Source of the DNA: Candidatus Obscuribacter sp. | GTDB taxonomy: Bacteria; Cyanobacteriota; Vampirovibrionia; Obscuribacterales; Obscuribacteraceae | Length of the DNA stretch: 64,000 nucleotides | Reading direction: 5' to 3' | Assembly (NCBI GenBank): GCA_016718315.1 | Contig: JADKDV010000001.1 | Coordinates: forward strand, 248,001 to 312,000 | In this document: positions 16,176-25,264 of the stretch, one piece after another | How positions within the stretch are numbered: position 1 is the stretch's first letter | How the letters are laid out: the number at the start of each line of letters is the position of its first letter | The notes under the pieces: model-generated | Seen by the model: only the letters and a program-made list of their open reading frames with translations | What the model was told of the DNA's origin: nothing | Database searches by the model: none | Translations under genes and position numbers: made by a program

Positions 16176-17159
16176 ATGGCTACTGGCGAACAGGTAAAGA
16201 AGTTGCTAGCGGCTCACAGAGATCACGATGACGCGACCTTTTTCCGAGTTGCTCAATCAATTATTGCCGATGAAACCGCGGCTAATCATCACATATTGGC
16301 TCGTGAGCTAAAGAAAGCACTAGGCGACCAGAAAAAATCTGGGGACCTCGTTGTGTTGCCGACTGGTAAGGATCGAGTTTCACTTTTGAACGTGCGCCGA
16401 AGTGAAATTTCGCGAGACAGATTAGTTTTAACGAGTCGTACTAGCAAGAAAATTGAGCGAGTTTTGCTAGAGCATAAGAGTGTCCTGAGACTGGCCAAAC
16501 ATGGCTATCAACCAAAGAGAAAGTTGCTCTTTTGGGGACCACCAGGATGTGGCAAGACATTAACGGCTCACTTTCTGGCTCATGAGCTTGGGTTGGAAAT
16601 TGGTACAGTGCGCTTGAGTTCACTTATATCCAGCTATTTAGGTGATACGGCTACTCATTTGGAAAGTGTATTTGAAATTGCAAATAAATCGCCCATGGTG
16701 CTTTTAATTGATGAAGTTGATGCAGTGGGCAAGACGAGAGATGATCCAAATGATGTTGGGGAACTGAAGAGAGTCGTGAACACTTTATTGCAGGCAATGG
16801 ATAATTTTGTCGGCAACCAAAGTATTTTAATTGCTGCAACGAACCATGAATATGTTCTAGACGCCGCCCTCTGGAGAAGATTCGATGATGCAATAGAATT
16901 CCCACTTCCGGAAGAAGTAGAAATCTATGCGGATCTAAAAAGACTTCTCAGTGGAATCGAGTTTGAGGCTTCGCTTAAAAGCATTGTACCTATGTTGATA
17001 TCGTTGTCCTTTGCAGAGATAGAGCGAATTACAACTGAAGCAGTTAAAACTATGATTTTGGAACATCGAGACTTTCTGACGTATGAGGATATCGCAGGTC
17101 AGCTTGAGCAATTAAAACGACACTCTGTAATTGACACCGAAAGGAAGCAGGATTCATGA
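16176..17159 (+). CDS. AAA+ ATPase, IetA-like
   Basis: 327 residues from the ATG at 16176, which has a strong GGGGG ribosome site 7 bases upstream; an in-frame GTG at 16140 would add 12 residues. Walker A is GPPGCGKT (121-128), Walker B is LLIDE (176-180), sensor 1 Asn is in AATNHEY (about 223) and a double arginine RR (234-235) lies in the arginine-finger region. The first 90 residues are helical with no recognised domain. It overlaps the subtilase gene by ATGA. A classical AAA ATPase coupled to a subtilase matches IetA of IetAS systems. It probably remodels or gates the protease; that role is inferred. Confidence 0.85.
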   Translation: MATGEQVKKLLAAHRDHDDATFFRVAQSIIADETAANHHILARELKKALGDQKKSGDLVVLPTGKDRVSLLNVRRSEISRDRLVLTSRTSKKIERVLLEHKSVLRLAKHGYQPKRKLLFWGPPGCGKTLTAHFLAHELGLEIGTVRLSSLISSYLGDTATHLESVFEIANKSPMVLLIDEVDAVGKTRDDPNDVGELKRVVNTLLQAMDNFVGNQSILIAATNHEYVLDAALWRRFDDAIEFPLPEEVEIYADLKRLLSGIEFEASLKSIVPMLISLSFAEIERITTEAVKTMILEHRDFLTYEDIAGQLEQLKRHSVIDTERKQDS

Positions 17160-19618
17160 CTGAGGACCACCGTCCCCTTAATCTAAATCCACCCACTACT
17201 AAGCATAGGGCTGCGCTGCCAAAGTCTCCCCCTCGTTTTGCAGAACTGTTGCCGGAGCAGAAAAAAGTTGGTGAGCAAGTAAGAAATAAGCTGAAACCAC
17301 TAACGAAGCGATTCTATCAGCTTTCATCCGAGCAAAAGAAAGCAGTATTTCTAAAGATCACTCATAACGAAATGAGGATCGACTTGTCTGGAACCGGACT
17401 GCGAGTGTTTGCTGATGGCGATACGGTAACATTGGCGACTGTAAAAGAAGGAAATCTCGACAAACTTTTGAAAAAGCTCAATGAGTTTGAGAATTCTCAA
17501 CCAGAGAGAGGGCATCTCAAGAATGAGGCTTTGTTTTTTCCAATCACAGATTTGGCTGAAGGTGATCCGTTGGATAGACTCAGCGCTGAAATGTTTGAAA
17601 ATTACCACACACTCATCGAAGAAGATTCACTCCTTTACGAGATCGAGCTAATGACTGATGGTGATGGTCAGAATAAAAAGCAACAAGAGACACTCAGAGA
17701 TCTGCTGCTAGAAAAGCTCCAAGCAACAATAACAATCAATGGAACTATTTTTGAACATGAGACTGTTGGACCTTTCATAAGAGTCATGCTTCGGACAAGT
17801 GGCAAGGTATTTCAAAAATTTGTGGAAGAGCCTGCCTGGCGAACCAAAATTATCCGGTTTGAATACGCTCCGGATTTTGAAACGTTTCATACAATAGTCA
17901 CCGACTTCTCTGTGGGTAAGGTCCAAGTCAAAGGCCCGGATAAATCCGCTGCTACCATTTGCGTAGTTGATTCTGGTGTTACTGAGAATAATCAGTTTTT
18001 GAAACCCGTGGTACGAAGCCATTTATCAAAATCTTTTGTGAAGGATAACAGCAATCCATCTGATGAATACAATCATGGATCTGGAGTTGCATCTTTAGCA
18101 GCTTTTCAGGACATTAATATTAGTCGTGGTGCTGTTAATGAGGCTGGAAGTTGGATTGCTAGTGCGAGAATACTGGATGCAAATAACCACATTGAAGGAA
18201 GGCTGCTGTCCGCTGTATTGAGAGATGTTGTTGAAGAGTATGTCAAACACGGTATTAGAATTTTCAATTTATCTGTTTGCGTCAAAAACAAACCATGGAA
18301 TGAACCTAGTAGGAGAGCTGCAAAAAGAAGTTCATGGGTCGCAAGACAGATTGATAAGCTATCCAAAGAGTTTGATGTGGTTTTCGTAATCAGCGCTGGC
18401 AATCTAACACTGAATGCAGTGACAGATTTTATGAGAAACCAAGGTGCACTCTATCCGACGTATTTTCAAAGTGAAGATTGCAAGATTTTGGATCCATCAC
18501 AAGCGTCATTAGCGATCACAGTCGGGTCCATAGTTGGCTCAACTACAGTTGTTGCCGGAAATTCTACTCCAATTGCTGGTCGAAATCTTCCATCTCCTTT
18601 TACTAGAGTAGGTCCTGGACTCGTTGGGGAGATAAAGCCAGAACTTGTAGAAATTGGCGGCAATTATGCATGTTCCGGTACCGGAAATGTAACGACAAAT
18701 TATGGTCTGGATCTGACTGTGGCGAATAATAAGATAACCCCTGCAATACACCACGGTTCTGGCACAAGTTACGCGGCAGCTCGAGTAAGTTTCAAGCTTG
18801 CGAAGATACTATGCGATTTGAGTGTGGCAACAAGTGAAAGTTATATTAGCGCTCCGCTACTTAGGGCCTTCCTAGTTAACTCAGCTAGCATTAAGAGAAC
18901 AAATTCAAAAGATGATGAGATTACGCAATTTGCAGCTTCATTTTCATCGGTAGGCTCTCTTGCGCGGATCCTTGGGTATGGCACACCAGATCAAACTAAG
19001 GCCGTGTTTGGAGATGCTTATACCGTTACCTGCTATTTTCAGGGCGACCTTTCAGTTGACGACGTGGCGTTTTTCAGAATACCTGTACCTGTGGAACTCA
19101 AGAATTCAACAGGAGACAAGCTCATGCATATAACAGTTGCATTCGCTCCCGATGTTCACCAAAGTGGACTGAAGGATTATCTTGGAAGCCGATTGAAGTG
19201 GCGATTGTTTCGTGGTGACAGCACAGAATCAGACATTCTGAATGTTATGTCAAAAGTGGATGAATCCAGCTTTTCCGAAGAGTCTGCTTTAGATGACGAG
19301 ATAGACCTATTGCTTGAAGGTGAAGATGATAGCGAAACTGATAGCAATGTTAAAGAGCTTAAGAAATCCAGATTCGGAATCCAAGCGAGATCGAAGGGCA
19401 CGGTTCAACATGATGTCTTTAAGTGGACGCAGCACAAGGAGCACTATAGCAAGAATGACTATATTCTTGCTGTTTCTCTTTATAAAGGTGGAGTTCAAAA
19501 CAAGTGCCGTTCGCAGTTGTTGTTAGGATTGAAGATACATCGAATACTGTTCCCATCTATTCAAAGGTACGTGCAAGATTGCTTGCTACCCAAGTTAGAG
19601 CTAAGACATAGTTTTTAA
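17156..19618 (+). CDS. subtilisin-like serine protease (S8), IetS-like
   Basis: 820 residues with no signal peptide, so a cytoplasmic protease. The N-terminal 260 residues are an unassigned charged domain. The S8 catalytic domain follows with Asp272 in CVVDSGV, His307 in NHGSGVAS, oxyanion Asn416 in VISAGN and Ser538 in GSGTSYAA. The triad is intact. After about residue 620 comes a beta-rich C-terminal domain with a very acidic stretch (about 700-725). It is translationally coupled to the AAA+ gene (ATGA). An intracellular subtilase regulated by an AAA+ partner is the IetS architecture associated with anti-phage and plasmid-incompatibility functions. The substrate is unknown. Confidence 0.88.
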   Translation: MTEDHRPLNLNPPTTKHRAALPKSPPRFAELLPEQKKVGEQVRNKLKPLTKRFYQLSSEQKKAVFLKITHNEMRIDLSGTGLRVFADGDTVTLATVKEGNLDKLLKKLNEFENSQPERGHLKNEALFFPITDLAEGDPLDRLSAEMFENYHTLIEEDSLLYEIELMTDGDGQNKKQQETLRDLLLEKLQATITINGTIFEHETVGPFIRVMLRTSGKVFQKFVEEPAWRTKIIRFEYAPDFETFHTIVTDFSVGKVQVKGPDKSAATICVVDSGVTENNQFLKPVVRSHLSKSFVKDNSNPSDEYNHGSGVASLAAFQDINISRGAVNEAGSWIASARILDANNHIEGRLLSAVLRDVVEEYVKHGIRIFNLSVCVKNKPWNEPSRRAAKRSSWVARQIDKLSKEFDVVFVISAGNLTLNAVTDFMRNQGALYPTYFQSEDCKILDPSQASLAITVGSIVGSTTVVAGNSTPIAGRNLPSPFTRVGPGLVGEIKPELVEIGGNYACSGTGNVTTNYGLDLTVANNKITPAIHHGSGTSYAAARVSFKLAKILCDLSVATSESYISAPLLRAFLVNSASIKRTNSKDDEITQFAASFSSVGSLARILGYGTPDQTKAVFGDAYTVTCYFQGDLSVDDVAFFRIPVPVELKNSTGDKLMHITVAFAPDVHQSGLKDYLGSRLKWRLFRGDSTESDILNVMSKVDESSFSEESALDDEIDLLLEGEDDSETDSNVKELKKSRFGIQARSKGTVQHDVFKWTQHKEHYSKNDYILAVSLYKGGVQNKCRSQLLLGLKIHRILFPSIQRYVQDCLLPKLELRHSF

Positions 19619-19640
19619 GAAGCAAATCCTGGAGAAAAAG

Positions 19641-20213
19641 ATGCCAATTGAAGAAAAACAAATGGAAGCTGCGATTGATGCACTTAGGACCGCATCTAGA
19701 TCTGTTTTTGATTGCACGTTGGAAGATCTACTTAACGATTTAAAGAACAAAAAGTATGATGTAAACGCATTTGAGCGGGTTATAGAAACTGCTTGGTCTA
19801 ATGAAGATCCTCATGTTGTTGTTGCCAACTATGCAAGCGATGTCGCTGTGTCTGAACCTGGCGCATCAGGGGCATCTACGAACAATAAAAGTAAATTCCT
19901 TTATTTGGCAATATCAATTTGTAAATATGCGAACAGTGATCCAGGGCTGATGAAAAAACTCTCCGATGCCGGAAAGTCAGCTAAGAAAGCAGGGCAGCCT
20001 ATTCCCTCACCTGCAGCCATAAACAATATGCTCATCGTAGGATTGGCAGAGTTCCTTGTCAAGCTTGTACCTGGTCTTTCTGGCATAAGTATTGTAGTTC
20101 TTGCTGGTATTCTGACGATCATTGTCACCATTGGTATGGATGCTTTTTGCAGTTGGGTCTCAGACCAAACTAATGGTGAATGTGTTGACTCTAACGTTCT
20201 ACCCAAAAGTTGA
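19641..20213 (+). CDS. small two-helix membrane protein, third gene of the ATPase-subtilase operon
   Basis: 190 residues. The start ATG has GGAG 5 bases upstream. The gene begins 22 bases after the subtilase stop, so it is very likely co-transcribed. The first 125 residues are soluble and helical. Two adjacent hydrophobic segments (about 129-143 and 146-167) form a hairpin or one long membrane insertion, followed by a short tail with two Cys. I recognise no family. The architecture (soluble regulatory part plus C-terminal hydrophobic hairpin) resembles membrane-active effectors of abortive-infection systems, but this is inference. IetAS systems as I know them are two-gene, so this is an addition. 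Confidence 0.75.
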   Translation: MPIEEKQMEAAIDALRTASRSVFDCTLEDLLNDLKNKKYDVNAFERVIETAWSNEDPHVVVANYASDVAVSEPGASGASTNNKSKFLYLAISICKYANSDPGLMKKLSDAGKSAKKAGQPIPSPAAINNMLIVGLAEFLVKLVPGLSGISIVVLAGILTIIVTIGMDAFCSWVSDQTNGECVDSNVLPKS

Positions 20214-20214
20214 G

Positions 20215-20235
20215 CCGTTGGAATTTTTATAACGG
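20215..20235 (+). terminator. weak hairpin between convergent units
   Basis: CCGTT and AACGG form a 5-bp stem around a long AT-rich loop just after the stop of the membrane protein gene, followed by T-rich sequence. The stem is short, so this is a weak candidate. Confidence 0.25.
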
Positions 20236-20248
20236 TTTCAATTGTTTA

Positions 20249-21346
20249 CTAGCCCTTCAAAAGTGCTACTCCATTTGAAAGTACAATTTTTGAACTCTGA
20301 GTGTCCGCATAGTTGATGCTGCGCAACTGCTCTGCCAAATTGTGTTTTTCATTATTGGCTAAAAGTTCAAGAATAAATCGATGAAGCAAAACAAAATTTC
20401 CAAACGGATCAAGTCCGACTGGCAGGTACGTTGATCCATGCGGCCGCTCAAGAGAAATCTCTTCGTTCCAACTTTTACCAGCAATTAAGAGTTCTGCAAG
20501 TGCGTCTTGGTTGGCATATCGCAATACTTTGGCATACGAGTACCGAATGATTTTATCTGCATCCCCTGGAGTATCAGAACCACCTGGCGGACCGTCTGGA
20601 TCGAGAATAGTGCACGTACTTTTCTTTGCCCGTTTGGACGGATTGACTGCAAAATAAGTTGAAACTGCGAAGTTCCTAGGACTTGTTAAAAGATTAGTTG
20701 GTTTAACATTGAGAAGCTGCTTCTTCCCTGTTGCGGCGGCATCAATCATGGCGGCGTAGCTACTCAATGTGCCTTTGCTCTCTATAAACGACAGGGCAGT
20801 GTTATCCAAATCCAACGCACAAAAATCGGGTTGAGACTGACCTTCGTTTTTTGTCACAATTTCAGCCTTAATAGCGGATGAAACATCTGCTATGTGTCGA
20901 TAACCAAAATGGTCGCGCATAAGATAGCAAGTAATGCCAACACCTAATTCTTCTGCCATCAGTGCCTTTAATCGGGAATCAAAATGACGACATTCTTGAG
21001 GAAGTGCAAGTGGTAAACGGTGGATAATGTTTCGAAAGTACCAACCGTATCTTATCATTGCGTAACCGGCACGTGCATCGGCATCATCTTCGACCGTTGC
21101 CGGAGTGAGGGCAATTCCAGCCTCAAGAAGTAGTCTCGCCGGAGTGATTTCAATCGAATTAGGCATATTCTGTATGTCTTGGGCTGAAATACTTAAAGTA
21201 AATGTGCTCTCAAATAGGTTTTGGAACCACTCTTTTTGAATCGCATCAGCGAACCTTAAATTGCAGAGAAACAAGAAATTCTCGGTTCGTGCCGGAAAAA
21301 GCCTCATGAAAGTTTCTGCCGTGAAAATGTACTCTTTGGAAATCAT
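20249..21346 (-). CDS. putative PD-(D/E)XK nuclease-like protein
   Basis: 365 residues from the ATG at 21346, chosen because AAGGAG lies 8 bases upstream; the open frame extends 32 codons further without a ribosome site. Residues 173-191 read PDFCAL, a hydrophobic strand, then FIESKGT. This gives Asp174, Glu189 and Lys191 in the spacing of the PD-(D/E)XK nuclease core. A Glu pair at 132-133 in the preceding helix would supply the fourth metal ligand position. The rest is unassigned. It starts 14 bases after the upstream helical gene and converges on the ATPase-subtilase operon. DNA cleavage is a prediction from motif spacing only. Confidence 0.55.
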   Translation of the reverse strand: MISKEYIFTAETFMRLFPARTENFLFLCNLRFADAIQKEWFQNLFESTFTLSISAQDIQNMPNSIEITPARLLLEAGIALTPATVEDDADARAGYAMIRYGWYFRNIIHRLPLALPQECRHFDSRLKALMAEELGVGITCYLMRDHFGYRHIADVSSAIKAEIVTKNEGQSQPDFCALDLDNTALSFIESKGTLSSYAAMIDAAATGKKQLLNVKPTNLLTSPRNFAVSTYFAVNPSKRAKKSTCTILDPDGPPGGSDTPGDADKIIRYSYAKVLRYANQDALAELLIAGKSWNEEISLERPHGSTYLPVGLDPFGNFVLLHRFILELLANNEKHNLAEQLRSINYADTQSSKIVLSNGVALLKG

Positions 21347-21360
21347 GGGATAACTCCTTA

Positions 21361-22182
21361 CTAATTCTCTTCTGTCTTTTGTCGCCACCAGAGAATCCGT
21401 GACTCGATCTTTTGCTCCAATGGATCGAAGTCTGCAAGCCAAACCGCTTCGTTGAAATCCTTAGAAGATCGTTTAAGCAAAACCTGTGCGTGAACATCAG
21501 CTATATCCAGGTGCCGCCAAAGTGTGAAGAAGTAAGGCTCGACTATATTCTTTGGCTCCACCATTATTCTTTGGTCTACGTAGCCGTCGAAAAATGTAAG
21601 TCCATCAGGGCGATGCTCGGGACCAGCAGCCAAAACTGTTGCATGCAGTCTCTTTGATGCCTCATCATAGGTGTTATCGATCACCAGGTTAAGCTTTGGA
21701 AGATCATCTTTTAGGTTTGTCCATTCTTTTTCTCGACGGCTCGGAATCATATGGGTCATGTTATTGATTTTAAAACTGTCCTTATAGTCATTCCAATGTT
21801 GAGCACTGACGGCAGCATTTAACCATTTAATTGCAGTTCCTTCCTTCTCTAGAACTCGTGCTGCAAATAAAGTGAACTCCGCGGATTTTCTCAAATGTCC
21901 AAAGCTATCTCCAAGCTGACCGCGAAGCAGCGTCAAAACACCTCGGACGAGCAGATGCCTGCATGACATTACAGCTTGGAGCAAGACTGCCTCCTCCGGT
22001 GTGATAGATTTAATTGTGGCTCCGAGTTTTGTGTAATGGCCTTGGATTCTTTTGTAGAGATTTGCAATCTGTTCAACAAAAACCAGATCTTCTGCCAATA
22101 ATTTCGAGGCAGTTGAAAAGCTCTCGGCTTCTAATGTTCTCGCGGTTTCAAGGTCGGCGGGCTTTTGCATTTGCATCTTCAT
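21361..22182 (-). CDS. hypothetical helical partner of the nuclease-like protein
   Basis: 273 residues, almost entirely helical, soluble, no signal peptide. The central part (about 65-115, including LLRGQLGDSFGHLRKSAEF) resembles in style the long-helix proteins often found in defense loci, but I cannot assign a family. Its stop lies 14 bases before the start of the nuclease-like gene, so the two form an operon. Base composition is AT-rich like the rest of the island. The ATG at 22182 has no strong ribosome site; a later start is possible. Confidence 0.7.
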   Translation of the reverse strand: MKMQMQKPADLETARTLEAESFSTASKLLAEDLVFVEQIANLYKRIQGHYTKLGATIKSITPEEAVLLQAVMSCRHLLVRGVLTLLRGQLGDSFGHLRKSAEFTLFAARVLEKEGTAIKWLNAAVSAQHWNDYKDSFKINNMTHMIPSRREKEWTNLKDDLPKLNLVIDNTYDEASKRLHATVLAAGPEHRPDGLTFFDGYVDQRIMVEPKNIVEPYFFTLWRHLDIADVHAQVLLKRSSKDFNEAVWLADFDPLEQKIESRILWWRQKTEEN

Positions 22183-22360
22183 TCAGTCGGAAACCGTCAC
22201 AATCATACAATCTTAGTTTGCAAAATCTACAAGGTGCTCTTGCGCATTTACGTTCCCCTATCTAGCTCTATTTTAATGCAGTTGTCACCTTTTTAACGGT
22301 TCAGCCTTTGTGGAACAGGTCAGCAGTGCTATCGTAGATCAAGTGTGCGTGCGAGGCGTT

Positions 22361-22798
22361 ATGTTCAAGATACTGGCATTTATTGTGCGTTATTTGATCA
22401 ATCCTGCCGCTGAGACAGCCAAGATCGATGCACATGATAGAAAGACCGAGCTGAGGGCATCGGCAATTCTAAGCGGTTCACTAAGCGATGAGAAAACTGC
22501 TGACCTTGAAGAAGCACTTTTAAGAGAGCCAGAGAATATGGAAATCCGAGCAGTGTTGCTGGGTAAATACGATTCAGCCCGGTATTTTGACAATGTTGCC
22601 CACCAAAAACGAATGAAACACATTGAGTGGATCGTGTCCTCTTGTCCAGAGCACGTTTTAGCAGGAGATCCCTGTGTGGGCATTATTCGTTGGGACCATG
22701 AGGACGATTACCAACATATAAAGTCAATGTGGTTAACGCAGGTAGAAAGCAAAAAGAATAATCCATCAGTACTCATGAACGCTGCAAACTTTTTTTGA
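22361..22798 (+). pseudogene. N-terminal part of a frameshifted helical repeat protein
   Basis: 146 codons from ATG 22361 (GAGG 5-6 bases upstream; an in-frame GTG at 22310 is less likely). It begins with a hydrophobic stretch (MFKILAFIVRYLI) and continues as charged helices. The frame ends at TGA inside a run of seven T (22790-22796). With six T it would read on as NFFDSEDKELAEKLLLDAL and join the downstream frame without a break. The gene is therefore one protein split by a single-base insertion, unless slippage restores it in vivo. Confidence 0.7.
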
Positions 22799-22829
22799 CT
22801 CTGAGGACAAAGAACTTGCCGAGAAGCTT

Positions 22830-23651
22830 TTGCTCGATGCTCTCGCTCTGCAACCTAAAAATCGTGATTACAGGGGCAAACTCGCCTCGCTTTACTCATA
22901 TTGGGACGGACATGAGGAGCAAGCTTGGCGTCAGACCGAGCTGCTTGCTAAAGGGCTTAAGTCCTTAGATATCGGCGAATTATCGAACTTACCAGAGCGA
23001 GCTTTTGCTGCGGGAAAGTATGACCGAGCGGTTTCTTCTGCGAAATGGATTTTATTTCTAATACGTTGTTCTGACTTATTAAAGCAGCATGGTGGCGCCC
23101 GTAACATGGCTCATACTGTCATTGGTAAGGTTGCCTTGATAAAAGGCGATGTTTCCAGAGCAAAATATCATCTCGGGCAGTCAATCAAAGACATAGCATG
23201 TCCCACTATGTGCTCCTTTGGACCAAGTCTAGAACTCGCAGATGAACTTCTTAAGGTTGGTGAAAAGGCGGCAGTACTCGGTTATCTAGATAAGCGTGAA
23301 GAGCTTTGCGGGGCCTTTGATAGAGATGCGTTTTTGCTGCGTTACGAAGCAACTGAAGGCATAACCGTCGAGCGGCGTCGAGCCTTTTTTGATCCAAAGA
23401 TTGAGTGGGCATTTTATGATCGTGCCTATTTGGCGCTGCTCAAGTCAGAGCCCTTAACTAAGAAAGTCAGTTTGATACATCAAATTAGTTCAGTCAAGTC
23501 GAGGTTAAAGGATGCACGCAGGGAATTCGAGCGAATTGAGTCGGATAAGACTGGTGATGATGCTGATAAACTTGAGGCTTGTGCCCTGCAAATTGATCGG
23601 TGTAAAGCGCATCTCGCAAAGCTGGAAGCACTGCTCAATGAGTGCAGCTAA
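22830..23651 (+). pseudogene. C-terminal part of the frameshifted helical repeat protein
   Basis: The restored frame begins at 22797, straight after the T7 run, and stays open to the stop at 23651; the first start codon inside it is TTG at 22830. The roughly 280 residues are TPR-like (LQPKNRDYRGKLASLYSYW, then further helix pairs). A C-terminal coiled coil follows (about residues 220-270). No independent ribosome site is evident, which supports it being the continuation of the 22361 frame. Joined, the protein would be about 430 residues. Function unknown. Confidence 0.65.
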
Positions 23652-23704
23652 AAGCCTTGCTCGCGACTGATACATGACCCTTTGTTTTTAGTGGGAGTTT
23701 TGAC

Positions 23705-25174
23705 TTGAAGCGAATACTGGCAGGAATGTTGCTGAGTGTTTTAACACTCACTGGCTGTGGGCGAAAAGATCAACTTGTCTGGTCCCCTGATGGGAAGAAG
23801 CTTGCTCTCACCACATCCGATGGCGTAAGAGTTGGAGACGAGACTGGTAAGCTCAACAAGCCAATCGAGCGTCATGCTAAGTTTTGCCGCTGGCTTCCTG
23901 ATTCAAAGTCCGCTGTCGTTGTTTCTCGCAAAGCTATAACCACTTGGCCAGAGGTAAAGGAAGTTTTGTCTACTAGTGAGCAAATGAACATAGTTCGTTT
24001 AGCAAACAAGACCTGGAAAACTGGTTACATGCCCGTCGCAAAGACTAACGAGGCGCAGCAGCAACAAAATGAAGCTTTGATATATCTGTCTCAAAGATAT
24101 GGCGCCAAACTTGTAAAGGCAAGGCTGCCAAAAGTATTGAAAGCACATTGTTTGTGCTTGAGTTTTGATTGTCTTGTACTTTTGGACCTGTCGACAGATG
24201 AAGCTGTTGTTAAAAAGACTATATGGCGTACCACGCAAGACATTGGTGACGTCAGGATCTCGCCTAATGGTACTCTGGTTGCTGTCTGTATTGAGTCAGA
24301 TCCATTGTACAAAATTGTGTTGGTGCCTTTAAATGGTAGTAAACCAATAACGGTAGTAAAGTCTCTGGCAGATTGTCCTGACTGGTCACGTGATGGTAGA
24401 TCAATTTTTTATATTGCATATTCACCACTGAGCGCCAAGACACCGATAAGTGAAATGCAAGACACAACCAAAAGACCATTTTTGGCAACGCTTAATAGCC
24501 TTGAAGTTGCAGATATGCAAGGTAAGATCTACAGCAAGCCCGGTAACCCTAAGTTGCTAATTGATGCATTTGCAGCTGATGTGTCTAGGGTGCGTTGTAT
24601 GCCAGACGGCAGTGTGGTTTTTCATGCCAAGTCGCACGTCTTTCCTTCAATCAAAAACGCGGAACCTAAATCTTGCCTTTATCGCTTAAGTGCAGATCGG
24701 AAGTCCCTCGAGCCTATTGCTGGGTCGGAACAGTTGCCCGGGGATGATATGAGATATTTTGAGCCAAACCAGGACGGCTCAATGATTGCGGTCCCAGGTT
24801 CTAACGGAGAAATCCTTGTAATCGATACAGTATCAGGAGTCGTAACTACTTTAGAAAAGAAAGGCGAACAAGAATTGGTCTTTGCTCCGCAGTGGCGCAC
24901 AGCAGACGAACTCTGTTATCCCAGTCGCAATGATGTTGTCTCACCTGGCGGGCACAATGTTGATGTAGTGCTGCAATCAATGAAGGATCTCAGTCGCAGA
25001 GTCGTGATAAGCAAAGAGTGGTCTGCAATATCAGTCGACTTTTTGCAGGATCCTAAAGAATCAGAAACTGAAAAAGATAAAGCACCAGTCCGTAAAAAGC
25101 CGATGAAGAGAAGAGCTGTCAGAAAAAGTCAGATCCACTCTAATGAGCCGAAGTCTGCCATACCTGCCAAATGA
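23705..25174 (+). CDS. lipoprotein with WD40/TolB-like beta-propeller repeats
   Basis: 489 residues. TTG start at 23705 with GGGAG 7 bases upstream, giving a textbook lipoprotein signal (MKRILAGMLLSVLTLTGC, lipidated Cys18). Repeated blocks of the type LVWSPDGKKLALTTSDGV, RISPNGTLVAVCIES and CPDWSRDGRSIFYI are TolB/WD40-like propeller blades. The C-terminus (about 455-489) is a basic Lys/Arg tail. It is probably anchored in the periplasm, perhaps on a membrane protein partner. The ligand is unknown. Confidence 0.8.
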   Translation: MKRILAGMLLSVLTLTGCGRKDQLVWSPDGKKLALTTSDGVRVGDETGKLNKPIERHAKFCRWLPDSKSAVVVSRKAITTWPEVKEVLSTSEQMNIVRLANKTWKTGYMPVAKTNEAQQQQNEALIYLSQRYGAKLVKARLPKVLKAHCLCLSFDCLVLLDLSTDEAVVKKTIWRTTQDIGDVRISPNGTLVAVCIESDPLYKIVLVPLNGSKPITVVKSLADCPDWSRDGRSIFYIAYSPLSAKTPISEMQDTTKRPFLATLNSLEVADMQGKIYSKPGNPKLLIDAFAADVSRVRCMPDGSVVFHAKSHVFPSIKNAEPKSCLYRLSADRKSLEPIAGSEQLPGDDMRYFEPNQDGSMIAVPGSNGEILVIDTVSGVVTTLEKKGEQELVFAPQWRTADELCYPSRNDVVSPGGHNVDVVLQSMKDLSRRVVISKEWSAISVDFLQDPKESETEKDKAPVRKKPMKRRAVRKSQIHSNEPKSAIPAK

Positions 25175-25264
25175 CGTTGGGCGTGTCGCCACAACCGGAT
25201 ATGTATCACGTAAAGCTGAATGGCAATCATGTTTTGGTCAATCGTTATTCGTGATAGATCGAGA

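Noticed and set aside
15843..25264. Direct repeat of the tRNA 3' end marking the far border of the island
   Set aside because: I scanned the gaps at about 22.2, 23.7 and 25.2 kb by eye and found no copy; a computed repeat search would be decisive.
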